A stretch of 6,170 nucleotides of DNA from Sulfurovum sp. (GCA_003978395.1 QNZV01000142.1:1-6170); one strand, 5' to 3'. Shown: positions 1-4,614, counted from the first letter of the stretch. Program-made: numbers and translations. The notes: generated by a model from the letters alone, not told the origin.

Positions 1-15
1 CATAATGAATCCTTG
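1..15 (-). promoter_or_regulatory. Ribosome binding site and start codon of a gene running off the left edge
   Basis: Read on the minus strand, positions 14-10 are AAGGA, followed by six bases and then ATG at 3-1. This is a good Shine-Dalgarno and spacing, so a minus-strand gene probably begins at position 3 and lies outside the window. Nothing can be said about its product. Its upstream region would be the structured stretch at about 36-191. Confidence 0.5.
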
Positions 16-35
16 AAAATTAAATTTTTTAATCC

Positions 36-63
36 TCAAGAGTCCACTACCAACATCTCTTGA
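36..63. other. Short stem-loop next to the left gene's ribosome binding site
   Basis: TCAAGAG at 36-42 is the exact reverse complement of CTCTTGA at 57-63, enclosing a 14-base loop. There is no T-run on either side, so it does not look like an intrinsic terminator. It ends 21 bases upstream of the AAGGA that precedes the putative minus-strand start at position 3. It abuts the outer helix of the larger folded element at 62-191. It could be part of a structured 5' leader of the left gene. Confidence 0.4.
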
Positions 64-191
64 TAAAAATCAGATAGAATTGTGCATCACAACAGCAGAA
101 TTTAACAGCTATTTCTGTAAAATCCTATTGGAAGTGAAGCTGTTGGTTTTCGACGACGCGGTGGCTTTACTTCTTCTATCTGACTTTCGTT
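62..191. ncRNA. Candidate multi-branched structured RNA of unknown class
   Basis: CAGATAGAA at 71-79 pairs perfectly with TTCTATCTG at 174-182 across about 110 bases. The helix extends outward to about 62/191 with mismatches or wobbles. Inside it are TTGTG/CACAA (80-84/88-92, triloop), CAGAA/TTCTG (96-100/113-117), and a 10-bp helix of GAAGTGAAGC (131-140) with GCTTTACTTC (164-173). The last ends exactly where the outer helix begins. The loop of the 10-bp helix may add GTTG/CGAC pairing (142-145/151-154). The strand is ambiguous: pairs 136/168 and 144/152 are G-U only on plus, whereas 69/184 and 65/188 are G-U only on minus. If on minus, it would be the leader of the gene starting at position 3. 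I found no match to tmRNA, SRP RNA or a common riboswitch core. The block is GC-richer than its surroundings. Confidence 0.42.
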
Positions 192-287
192 TTCAACATC
201 CTACAACAATTACTCTTAAATAAAAATAAAATTCACTGAAACTTTTTTTGATTTTTTCTCGCGACTATTTCATAATTTACTATTTTT

Positions 288-310
288 AAAAAGATTTGGA
301 AAATCTTTTT
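288..310. terminator. Weak AT-rich hairpin, possibly a bidirectional terminator
   Basis: AAAAAGATTT at 288-297 and AAATCTTTTT at 301-310 are perfect inverted repeats around a GGA loop, with T-runs on both strands. Only one G-C pair is present, so termination strength is doubtful. It lies about 100 bases beyond the stop codon of the minus-strand DUF6471 gene and could end that transcript. Confidence 0.3.
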
Positions 311-339
311 TAGATAATATTACTATAGCATAATATACT

Positions 340-362
340 ATTGGTGGGAGATTTTCTAGGGG
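340..362 (+). repeat. Left copy of the 23-bp inverted repeat bracketing the restriction-modification locus
   Basis: Bases 340-362 (beginning ATTGGTGGGAG, ending TTCTAGGGG) are the reverse complement of 2630-2652 at 22 of 23 positions. The only difference is the pair 351/2641. On the minus strand this copy can encode PLENLPPI (362-339), the same octapeptide encoded by the right copy on plus. Outside the 23 bases the two sites diverge at once. The repeats enclose the regulator, methyltransferase and endonuclease genes. Confidence 0.75.
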
Positions 363-404
363 GTCAGTAGATGATAAAAGTAGTTTTTCAACGTCTGACC
401 CCCT
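358..404. repeat. GGGGGTCAG/CTGACCCCC hairpin, REP-like or terminator
   Basis: AGGGGGTCAG at 358-367 and CTGACCCCCT at 395-404 form a perfect 10-bp stem around a 27-base loop. It starts 8 bases past the stop codon of the minus-strand DUF6471 gene and may act as its transcription stop or an mRNA stabiliser. No U-tract follows on the minus strand. The GGGGTCAG-type arms resemble the palindromic repeats found next to REP-associated (RAYT) transposases, but no transposase is visible, so that link is a family-level inference. The loop contains the left copy of the 16-bp direct repeat, and the first arm overlaps the 23-bp inverted repeat. Confidence 0.6.
376..391 (+). repeat. Left copy of the 16-bp direct repeat
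   Basis: AAAAGTAGTTTTTCAA occurs exactly here and again at 2662-2677 in the same orientation. Here it lies inside the loop of the GGGGGTCAG hairpin, on the inner side of the left inverted repeat. In the right flank it lies outside the right inverted repeat. Confidence 0.7.
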
Positions 405-412
405 TGAAATGT

Positions 413-631
413 TTACTTCTTCGGTATCTCTTCAAATTTTAGAATGAGCTTTAAAGTATCACAAACCTCTAATAAAAAAGTAAAAGAGTAAGAACCTCTA
501 TTAATTTTACTTCTAATAGTATTGTCACTATACTCATATCCTTTTTTTTTCATTAATAGTGATAACATAGAATAGGTTATTTTTCTCTTTTTTAATTCAT
601 TTTTAATAAACTGTTTTGCTTCATTTCTCAT
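413..631 (-). CDS. DUF6471-type small helix-turn-helix protein, probable regulator of the R-M locus
   Basis: This is a 72-residue, lysine-rich, all-helical protein. The N-terminal helix (residues 1-17) is followed by a helix-turn-helix-like part at about 19-60 (TYSMLSLLMKKKG, then NTIRSKINRGSYSFTFLLEV). That arrangement and length fit the DUF6471 family of small predicted DNA-binding proteins; this assignment is from memory of the family. It is transcribed divergently from the methyltransferase with a 93-bp gap. No Shine-Dalgarno precedes the ATG at 631-629. A perfect TATAAT with an upstream TG lies only six bases before the start codon, so the mRNA is probably leaderless, as is common for controller proteins of restriction-modification systems. 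The start codon and -10 box overlap an inverted repeat that may be its own operator. A regulatory role is inferred from size, fold and position. Confidence 0.82.
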   Translation of the reverse strand: MRNEAKQFIKNELKKRKITYSMLSLLMKKKGYEYSDNTIRSKINRGSYSFTFLLEVCDTLKLILKFEEIPKK

Positions 632-649
632 ATGATTATTATATCATAT
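630..649. promoter_or_regulatory. Inverted-repeat candidate operator (ATATGAT-N6-ATCATAT), with a third half-site at 679-685
   Basis: ATATGAT at 630-636 and ATCATAT at 643-649 are perfect inverted repeats with a six-base spacer. They cover the -10 box (638-643) and the first bases of the start codon of the minus-strand regulator gene. A third ATATGAT stands at 679-685, touching the -10 region of the methyltransferase promoter. A dimer bound at 630-649 would block the regulator's own promoter, and binding at 679-685 would affect the methyltransferase. The arrangement is directly visible; the binding protein is inferred to be the DUF6471 product. Confidence 0.5.
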
Positions 650-668
650 CTAAATAGTTATTTGACAA
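638..668 (-). promoter_or_regulatory. Promoter of the DUF6471 gene, leaderless
   Basis: On the minus strand TTGTCA (668-663) is followed after 19 bases by TATAAT (643-638), with an extended TG one base upstream of the -10. Only six bases separate the -10 from ATG at 631, so transcription should start at or within a base or two of the start codon. The -35 to -10 spacing is long, but the extended -10 compensates. Its -35 overlaps the -35 of the opposite promoter. Confidence 0.62.
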
Positions 669-690
669 AATGCTGCAAATATGATACACT
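662..690 (+). promoter_or_regulatory. Sigma-70 promoter of the C5-methyltransferase gene
   Basis: A consensus TTGACA (662-667) is followed after 17 bases by TACACT (685-690), with TG at 682-683 giving an extended -10. Transcription should begin near 697, leaving a short leader that contains AAGGG (714-718), six bases before the ATG at 725. The -35 region TTTGACAAA (661-669) is nearly palindromic and also serves the divergent regulator promoter, so the two polymerases compete for it. The candidate half-site ATATGAT (679-685) overlaps the first base of the -10. Confidence 0.68.
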
Positions 691-724
691 TTTAAAAAAT
701 TAAATATTGATTTAAGGGTTTCTT

Positions 725-1747
725 ATGAGTTTTAAAATTTTTTCAACATTTACAGGTGCAGGTGGATTAGATATTGGATTTCATGGAGATTTTACCTATT
801 TAAATAAAAAATATCCAAAGCTAAACTTCAAAACCTTAAAAGCATTAGAGATAAATAAACAAGCATGTGAAACTTTAAAAAATGATAATAAATACTTTAA
901 AGATACTGCTATAATTGAAGGAGATATAACCAAAATAGACCCTAAAAAATTTCAAAATGAGAAATACGATGTTCTTTTAGGAGGTTTTCCTTGCGTTACC
1001 TTTTCAGTTGTTGGTAAACAAGTTGGTTTAAAAGATGATATAAATGGAAAACTGTATGAAAGTTTTGTTGGATTTGTTGAAGCACTACAACCAAAAATAT
1101 TTTTGGCTGAAAATGTAAAAGGTATTTTATCGGCAAATAAAGGCGAAGCTATTAAAATAATAACCAAACGATTTGAAGATACAGGATATAAATTAAAAGT
1201 TCAGTTAGTAAATTTTGCTGATTATGGAGTGCCACAACTTAGACAAAGAGTTCTATTTATAGGAATACGAAAAGATATTAATGATGAATTTTCTATTCCA
1301 AAACCAACACATGAAAAGAACCATGTAACAGTAGAAGAAGCTTTTAAAAAAATAAATAAGAAGTGTGTCAATAACAATTTAATGAAACAATTACCTACCA
1401 CCACTGCCAAGCTAGAAGCCATTCCAGAGGGTGGAAATTTTAGAGACTTACCACCTGAATTAGCGATAAAAGGGTTAATGTCAAATATATATAGAAAATT
1501 AGATAGAAAAAAACCTGCTTATACTGTCTTGGCTAGTGGTGGTGGTGGAACTTGGACATACCACTATCAAGAGCCAAGAGCATTAACCAATAGAGAAAGA
1601 GCAAGACTTCAAACATTTCCAGATGATTTAATATTTATAGGAAGTAATACAGAAGTTAGAAGACAAATAGGTAATGCTGTTCCTGCTGTTGGGGTTTATC
1701 CTTTTGCTAAAGAGATTGAGAGGATTTTAGAAAATACTAGATTTTAG
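725..1747 (+). CDS. DNA (cytosine-5-)-methyltransferase of a type II R-M system
   Basis: This 340-residue enzyme would transfer a methyl group from S-adenosylmethionine to C5 of a cytosine in its target site, protecting host DNA from the partner nuclease. The C5-methyltransferase motifs appear in order: motif I FTGAGGLDIGF (9-19), motif IV PCVTFS with catalytic Cys90, motif VI ENV with Glu129, motif VIII QLRQR (171-175), motif IX RERARLQTFPD (290-300) and motif X QIGNAVP (314-320). The target-recognition region lies between motifs VIII and IX (about 190-285) and includes a glycine-rich GGGGTWTYHY. Motif IV has valine where PCQ is usual. The start is supported by AAGGG six bases upstream and the promoter at 662-690. 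Length is normal for the family and no break is seen. The 3' end overlaps the convergent endonuclease gene by 11 bp. The target sequence cannot be read from the protein; the recognition region faintly recalls enzymes for GGNNCC or GGYRCC sites, a low-confidence guess. Confidence 0.95.
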   Translation: MSFKIFSTFTGAGGLDIGFHGDFTYLNKKYPKLNFKTLKALEINKQACETLKNDNKYFKDTAIIEGDITKIDPKKFQNEKYDVLLGGFPCVTFSVVGKQVGLKDDINGKLYESFVGFVEALQPKIFLAENVKGILSANKGEAIKIITKRFEDTGYKLKVQLVNFADYGVPQLRQRVLFIGIRKDINDEFSIPKPTHEKNHVTVEEAFKKINKKCVNNNLMKQLPTTTAKLEAIPEGGNFRDLPPELAIKGLMSNIYRKLDRKKPAYTVLASGGGGTWTYHYQEPRALTNRERARLQTFPDDLIFIGSNTEVRRQIGNAVPAVGVYPFAKEIERILENTRF

Positions 1748-2567
1748 AATAATCTAAAAATTTAGTTAATTTATTTTTCATATATTCATCAAACTTCTCT
1801 TTATCTTGAACAAGTTGATACATATTTTCTTTTGTTGGTATCTCGGTAGGTATGGTAATTAAAAAACCATCATCTAATAAGTTCTTAGGTTTTAATCTCA
1901 ATTCTAATCTTTTTTTAGCTTTATAAATTTTAGAATTTCCATACCTTGCATCAATCACGCCATTTAAAAATACTGACTGTTTGATTTCACTATTCTCATC
2001 TCTTTGAGTTATTGTAGCTATATTAATATTATCAATATCTACTTCAAAAGCACAAATATAACTCTCTTTTTTACTACCTCTTAAAAAGAAGAAAAAATAG
2101 ACATTATCTATATTTTTATCAGTTTTAACATTTACTAATTTCTCTTTCCAAATTGAACTCCACCCTTCAATTATTTCTTGATACTGTTCTTGTTTAAACA
2201 TATCATCTAAACTAATTCCTGTACCAATAAATTTTTGAGCTAATGAAGTTTCTCCACTATCTCCATTTGTAAGAGTGTCATTTTTATCAACTTTACAAGA
2301 TAACATTTTTACATCAGCACCCCATTCATTTGCTTTTAATATATCTATAGGATAACTACCAGCACCAACTGCTTCAACTTGTAGGGCTTGAACAAACCAT
2401 TGTTCTAAATGTTCTTTTGGAATTTGAATTGGTAAACTTGTTTTATCTGTATAAACTTCTGGTTGGGCAAACAGTGATGTATTCATAAAGTATTGAATTA
2501 CTTTTAATGAGTGTTTTGAAAAAAAGTTGTCTAATTCTTCTTTTGCTAGTGGTCTTAGTATATTCAT
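1737..2567 (-). CDS. Putative type II restriction endonuclease, partner of the C5-methyltransferase
   Basis: A 276-residue protein encoded tail-to-tail with the methyltransferase, sharing the last 11 bp. Position and size make it the expected cognate nuclease. A plausible PD-(D/E)xK core is visible: VEAVGAGSYPIDI with Asp75, then GADVK with Asp85 and Lys87, which is a P-I-D...D-x-K arrangement. Glu66 could complete the metal site. The following segment SGETSLAQKF (104-113) may help form the fold. No signal peptide or membrane segment is visible; the FFFFFLRG run (about 158-164) looks like a buried strand. The ATG at 2567 has AAAGGA (2578-2573) five bases upstream and its own promoter further up. 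I do not recognise the exact family and cannot give a cut site. Without the methyltransferase next door this would be called hypothetical. Confidence 0.72.
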   Translation of the reverse strand: MNILRPLAKEELDNFFSKHSLKVIQYFMNTSLFAQPEVYTDKTSLPIQIPKEHLEQWFVQALQVEAVGAGSYPIDILKANEWGADVKMLSCKVDKNDTLTNGDSGETSLAQKFIGTGISLDDMFKQEQYQEIIEGWSSIWKEKLVNVKTDKNIDNVYFFFFLRGSKKESYICAFEVDIDNINIATITQRDENSEIKQSVFLNGVIDARYGNSKIYKAKKRLELRLKPKNLLDDGFLITIPTEIPTKENMYQLVQDKEKFDEYMKNKLTKFLDYSKI

Positions 2568-2593
2568 TGTATTCCTTTAATGTTTTCTCTATT

Positions 2594-2621
2594 ATTGTAT
2601 CTTATCTATCATCAATTACAA
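2594..2621 (-). promoter_or_regulatory. Promoter of the restriction endonuclease gene
   Basis: On the minus strand TTGTAA (2621-2616) is followed after 16 bases by TACAAT (2599-2594). The -10 sits in GATACAAT, which fits the GnTAnAAT form typical of Campylobacterota. The start codon lies 26 bases downstream of the -10. The endonuclease therefore seems to be transcribed independently of the methyltransferase. No clear copy of the ATATGAT half-site was found here, so regulation by the DUF6471 protein at this promoter is not supported. Confidence 0.5.
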
Positions 2622-2629
2622 AACCCTTA

Positions 2630-2652
2630 CCCCTAGAAAACCTCCCACCAAT
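2630..2652 (-). repeat. Right copy of the 23-bp inverted repeat bracketing the R-M locus
   Basis: This is the partner of 340-362, inverted, with 22 of 23 bases matching. It starts with CCCCTAGAAAA and ends with CCCACCAAT. It lies just upstream of the endonuclease promoter and inside the fic-like fragment. The pair spans about 2.3 kb holding all three R-M genes. Confidence 0.75.
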
Positions 2653-2661
2653 CGGTGTTAA

Positions 2662-2677
2662 AAAAGTAGTTTTTCAA
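2662..2677 (+). repeat. Right copy of the 16-bp direct repeat
   Basis: This is an exact second copy of AAAAGTAGTTTTTCAA from 376-391, in the same orientation and 2,286 bp away. Here it encodes KVVFQ of the fic-like fragment. Direct orientation of this block, combined with inverted orientation of the adjacent 23-bp block, is not what a simple transposon end would give. Confidence 0.7.
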
Positions 2678-2729
2678 GCTAAAGGAGATAAACTAGCAGA
2701 ATTATAAGTAAGGGATGTTATAGTTTAAA

Positions 2730-3089
2730 ATGACATATGTATATTTTATTTCAACAAAACGTAAAAAGGTAGTTAAAATAGGGGTAGCGAATAATCCCAA
2801 TAAGAGACTCAAAACTTTTCAAACAGCCAATCACGAAGAGTTAATTATTTTACGCGTTATTAAAGTTGCAAATAGGGATTTGGCATTTAAACTTGAAAGT
2901 ACATTGCATCAAAAATTTAAAAAATATCATATTCGTGGAGAGTGGTTTAAACTTACTCCAAGACTCATTGATTTTATAGAAAATTATCAAATCAATAATA
3001 TATCACTACTTGAAGAGGTTATTATTTATCTACGGAACATAACATTTTTTTTAGGTTTACTATTAATAGTTTTACTTTTTTTGAAATAG
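2730..3089 (+). CDS. T5orf172/MUG113-like GIY-YIG family protein with C-terminal membrane helix
   Basis: A 119-residue protein in two parts. Residues 3-85 match the T5orf172 (MUG113) branch of the GIY-YIG fold: YVYFI (3-7), VKIGVA (15-20), KRLKTFQTAN (25-34) with Arg26, LESTLHQKF (55-63) with Glu56 and His60, and GEWFKL (70-75). Such domains occur in phage and mobile-element proteins and are predicted to bind or cut DNA. Residues about 103-118 (ITFFLGLLLIVLLFL) form a hydrophobic helix ending in a single Lys, so the protein is probably tail-anchored in the inner membrane with the nuclease-like domain in the cytoplasm. AAGGG at 2710-2714 is 15 bases before the ATG, rather far, so translation may be weak. 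It stands 20 bp from the convergent gene at 3110-3520. Its role is unknown; a defence function is only suggested by the neighbouring R-M genes. Confidence 0.85.
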   Translation: MTYVYFISTKRKKVVKIGVANNPNKRLKTFQTANHEELIILRVIKVANRDLAFKLESTLHQKFKKYHIRGEWFKLTPRLIDFIENYQINNISLLEEVIIYLRNITFFLGLLLIVLLFLK

Positions 3090-3109
3090 TAACCCTACTT
3101 TAATTTGCT

Positions 3110-3520
3110 CTAATAAACAGAGTGAATATCATTAGGATTAGATAGGCGTTCTCGAAACAGTTCTATCGTAATCTCTTCGCCAAGATATTGAAAGTGTAGA
3201 TATTCCATGTAGGTTACAAAATCTTCTTTAAAACCACTTTCATCATTGACCCCATTTCTAAAAATTTCAGACATTATTTCTATTCTAGGTACATATTTTA
3301 TAACTTCCCTCATCAGTTCAGACTCTTTTAGTACAGAAATTTTTTCCTTCTCTTTCATTAAATCATTAAAGAGTAATATATCATTTCCAATAATATCTCT
3401 ACTGTAGTAGCTACTGTATTGCTCATTCGATGGTTCTATGAGATAATCTACTTTTTGCCACTCTAAATAAAAAAATATTACAATCACTTCGACAAAAAAA
3501 ACGACCAAGTACACAAGCAA
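3110..3520 (-). CDS. Unrecognised membrane-anchored protein, 134-136 aa
   Basis: I do not recognise this protein. It opens with a strongly hydrophobic stretch (LVYLVVFFVEVIVIFFYLEW, about residues 2-21), probably a signal anchor. A polar, acidic, mostly helical part of about 115 residues follows, containing a charged segment MKEKEKISVLKESELMRE. With few positive charges before the helix, topology is uncertain. The longest frame starts with TTG at 3520, but AAAGG (3527-3523) is only two bases upstream of it. GTG at 3514, the third codon, is eight bases from that site and is the more likely start, giving 134 residues. It lies downstream of the transglycosylase gene on the same strand, with a 74-bp AT-only-rich gap, and faces the T5orf172 gene tail-to-tail. 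The reading frame is intact and has its own ribosome binding site, so I take it as real. Confidence 0.68.
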   Translation of the reverse strand: MLVYLVVFFVEVIVIFFYLEWQKVDYLIEPSNEQYSSYYSRDIIGNDILLFNDLMKEKEKISVLKESELMREVIKYVPRIEIMSEIFRNGVNDESGFKEDFVTYMEYLHFQYLGEEITIELFRERLSNPNDIHSVY

Positions 3521-3550
3521 TACCTTTATTTTTTTAATTAATATTTATAT

Positions 3551-3565
3551 TTAATAAATTATTAA
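3551..3565. other. AT-only palindrome between mltB and the membrane-anchored gene
   Basis: TTAATAA (3551-3557) and TTATTAA (3559-3565) are perfect inverted repeats around one base. The site lies in the 74-bp, almost pure A+T gap upstream of the gene ending at 3110. It could be an operator or part of the promoter for that gene. In such AT-rich sequence it could also be chance. Confidence 0.25.
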
Positions 3566-3594
3566 TATAATACTCTTTTGTAGATAAATATGTA

Positions 3595-4614
3595 CTAAAA
3601 ATGATTTGGGATTTTATTTTTTTTCTTATTTATAGAACGCCATTTTATCTTTTGAGCTAATTGGTGTACAGCCATAGCATAATATGCACTATGGTTATAA
3701 CGGGTAATCACATAGAAATTATGTGTTCCAAACCATAGTTCATCACTGGATGCTTTTGTTAGTTTAATCAACATAACCTCTCTATCGTATTTAAAATACC
3801 CTATTGGTTTTATATGTGCTAGGCTACTCTGTCTATATTTATATTTAAAACCTGTGTTTAATCCATAAAATCTATCTCCCTTAAAATTGGTTTTAACAGC
3901 AACAGGTTCATCTTTTTTCCATCCATTTTTTTGAAAATAATTAGCAATAGAACCAATAGCATCAGCAGGAGTATTCAGACGCACTCTTCCATCTTTGTTT
4001 AAATCTACACCAAAAATAGGGTAATTACTAGGCATAAATTGAGCTAATCCAATAGCCCCAGAGCTTGAACCTTTTACTCTTCTTGGGTCTATTTTCTCTT
4101 TGAAACACATACGTAAGAACTCTTCTAGTTGTGCTTTATAAAATTTTTTACGTCTATGTTTTCCAAAAGCTAAATGGCTTAATCGGTCAAATACATAGTA
4201 TCGTCCACAGTTGTCTCCATAGTAACTCTCTATTCCTATAATTGCTGTAATATATTCAGGAGGAACACCATACTCTTTGTAGGCTTGTTTCAAATATTTA
4301 GAGTGTTTTTTCATAAAAGAGATTCCTAAATTGATATGATTCTTTCCTGTATGAATACGTGTGTATTTCTCCCATGACCCCTCTTTGGCTCTTTTTTTAG
4401 GAATTGGAACAGTACAGAGTTTAGCCGTTACTTTTGTATCTTTTCGTATTTTTTTGAAGATGAGTTTTAGATATTTCTTTTTATGCCCAAACTTCTTGTG
4501 TATGTGATTGATAAAGCGTTTTACTTCCCATTTTTTAGAGTAATCTATTCGAGAAGAGCCAAACGAATTGTTTGAGAGAAAGAGAAATAAAAGAACAAAA
4601 TAGAGTGGTCGCAA
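3595..4614 (-). CDS. mltB: Membrane-bound/periplasmic lytic murein transglycosylase B family (GH103, SLT_2)
   Basis: A 339-residue enzyme that cleaves the MurNAc-GlcNAc bond of peptidoglycan, leaving 1,6-anhydro ends, in the periplasm. Residues 1-20 (PLYFVLLFLFLS, then SFGSS) form a signal peptide; there is no lipobox cysteine, so it is probably soluble rather than a lipoprotein as in E. coli MltB. The GH103 landmarks are present: AIIGIESYYG with catalytic Glu129, SSGAIGLAQFMPS (184-196), and DLNKDGR (204-210). The last resembles the calcium-binding EF-hand loop of Slt35 and is followed by TPADAIGSIANYF. The whole protein is rich in lysine. The start codon is TTG at 4614-4612, chosen because AGGA (4625-4622) is seven bases upstream. 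It follows purT by 72 bp on the same strand, with a hairpin between. Length is close to the usual MltB. The gene symbol is a family assignment. Confidence 0.92.
   Translation of the reverse strand: MRPLYFVLLFLFLSNNSFGSSRIDYSKKWEVKRFINHIHKKFGHKKKYLKLIFKKIRKDTKVTAKLCTVPIPKKRAKEGSWEKYTRIHTGKNHINLGISFMKKHSKYLKQAYKEYGVPPEYITAIIGIESYYGDNCGRYYVFDRLSHLAFGKHRRKKFYKAQLEEFLRMCFKEKIDPRRVKGSSSGAIGLAQFMPSNYPIFGVDLNKDGRVRLNTPADAIGSIANYFQKNGWKKDEPVAVKTNFKGDRFYGLNTGFKYKYRQSSLAHIKPIGYFKYDREVMLIKLTKASSDELWFGTHNFYVITRYNHSAYYAMAVHQLAQKIKWRSINKKKNKIPNHF

Larger units (their letters stand above)
2615..2707 (+). pseudogene. Fragment resembling the N-terminal region of a Fic-family protein
   Basis: An open plus-strand frame from about 2615 encodes ITKPLPLENLPPIGVKKVVF and ends with KGDKLAEL before a TAA at 2705-2707. 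The pattern LPP...KxV...A...LAEL resembles the N-terminal (Fic_N-like) region of Fic AMP-transferases, which read roughly LPP, then a TKAVL-like helix, then ALAEL. Spacing is about two residues short, so the match is tentative. The catalytic HPFxxGNGR core is absent, and upstream the frame runs into antisense of the endonuclease gene, so this is a remnant. It includes the right copies of the 23-bp inverted and 16-bp direct repeats. The left inverted repeat can encode PLENLPPI as well. Confidence 0.35.

Noticed and set aside
62..191. Retron ncRNA or integron attC site
   Set aside because: The paired ends and hairpins are suggestive, but no reverse transcriptase or integrase is visible, and the conserved attC boundary sequences are missing. 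Kept only as an unclassified structured element.
17..223. Plus-strand frame open from 17 to the stop at 221-223
   Set aside because: No ATG and no ribosome binding site. The translation has low-complexity leucine runs, and the base pairing at 62-191 explains the stretch better.
413..631. Antitoxin of a toxin-antitoxin pair
   Set aside because: No toxin gene adjoins it in operon. Its place opposite the methyltransferase and the promoter layout fit an R-M regulator better.
952..1422. Two minus-strand open frames inside the methyltransferase gene (952-1167 and 1222-1422)
   Set aside because: They lie wholly antisense to a complete, motif-verified methyltransferase, with compositions typical of shadow frames.
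2507..2606. Plus-strand open frame beginning at 2507 (hydrophobic start reading into the fic-like fragment)
   Set aside because: The first 61 bases are antisense to the endonuclease N-terminus and the ATG has no ribosome binding site. The hydrophobic run is a by-product of the AT-rich opposite strand. Only the later part is kept, as a remnant.
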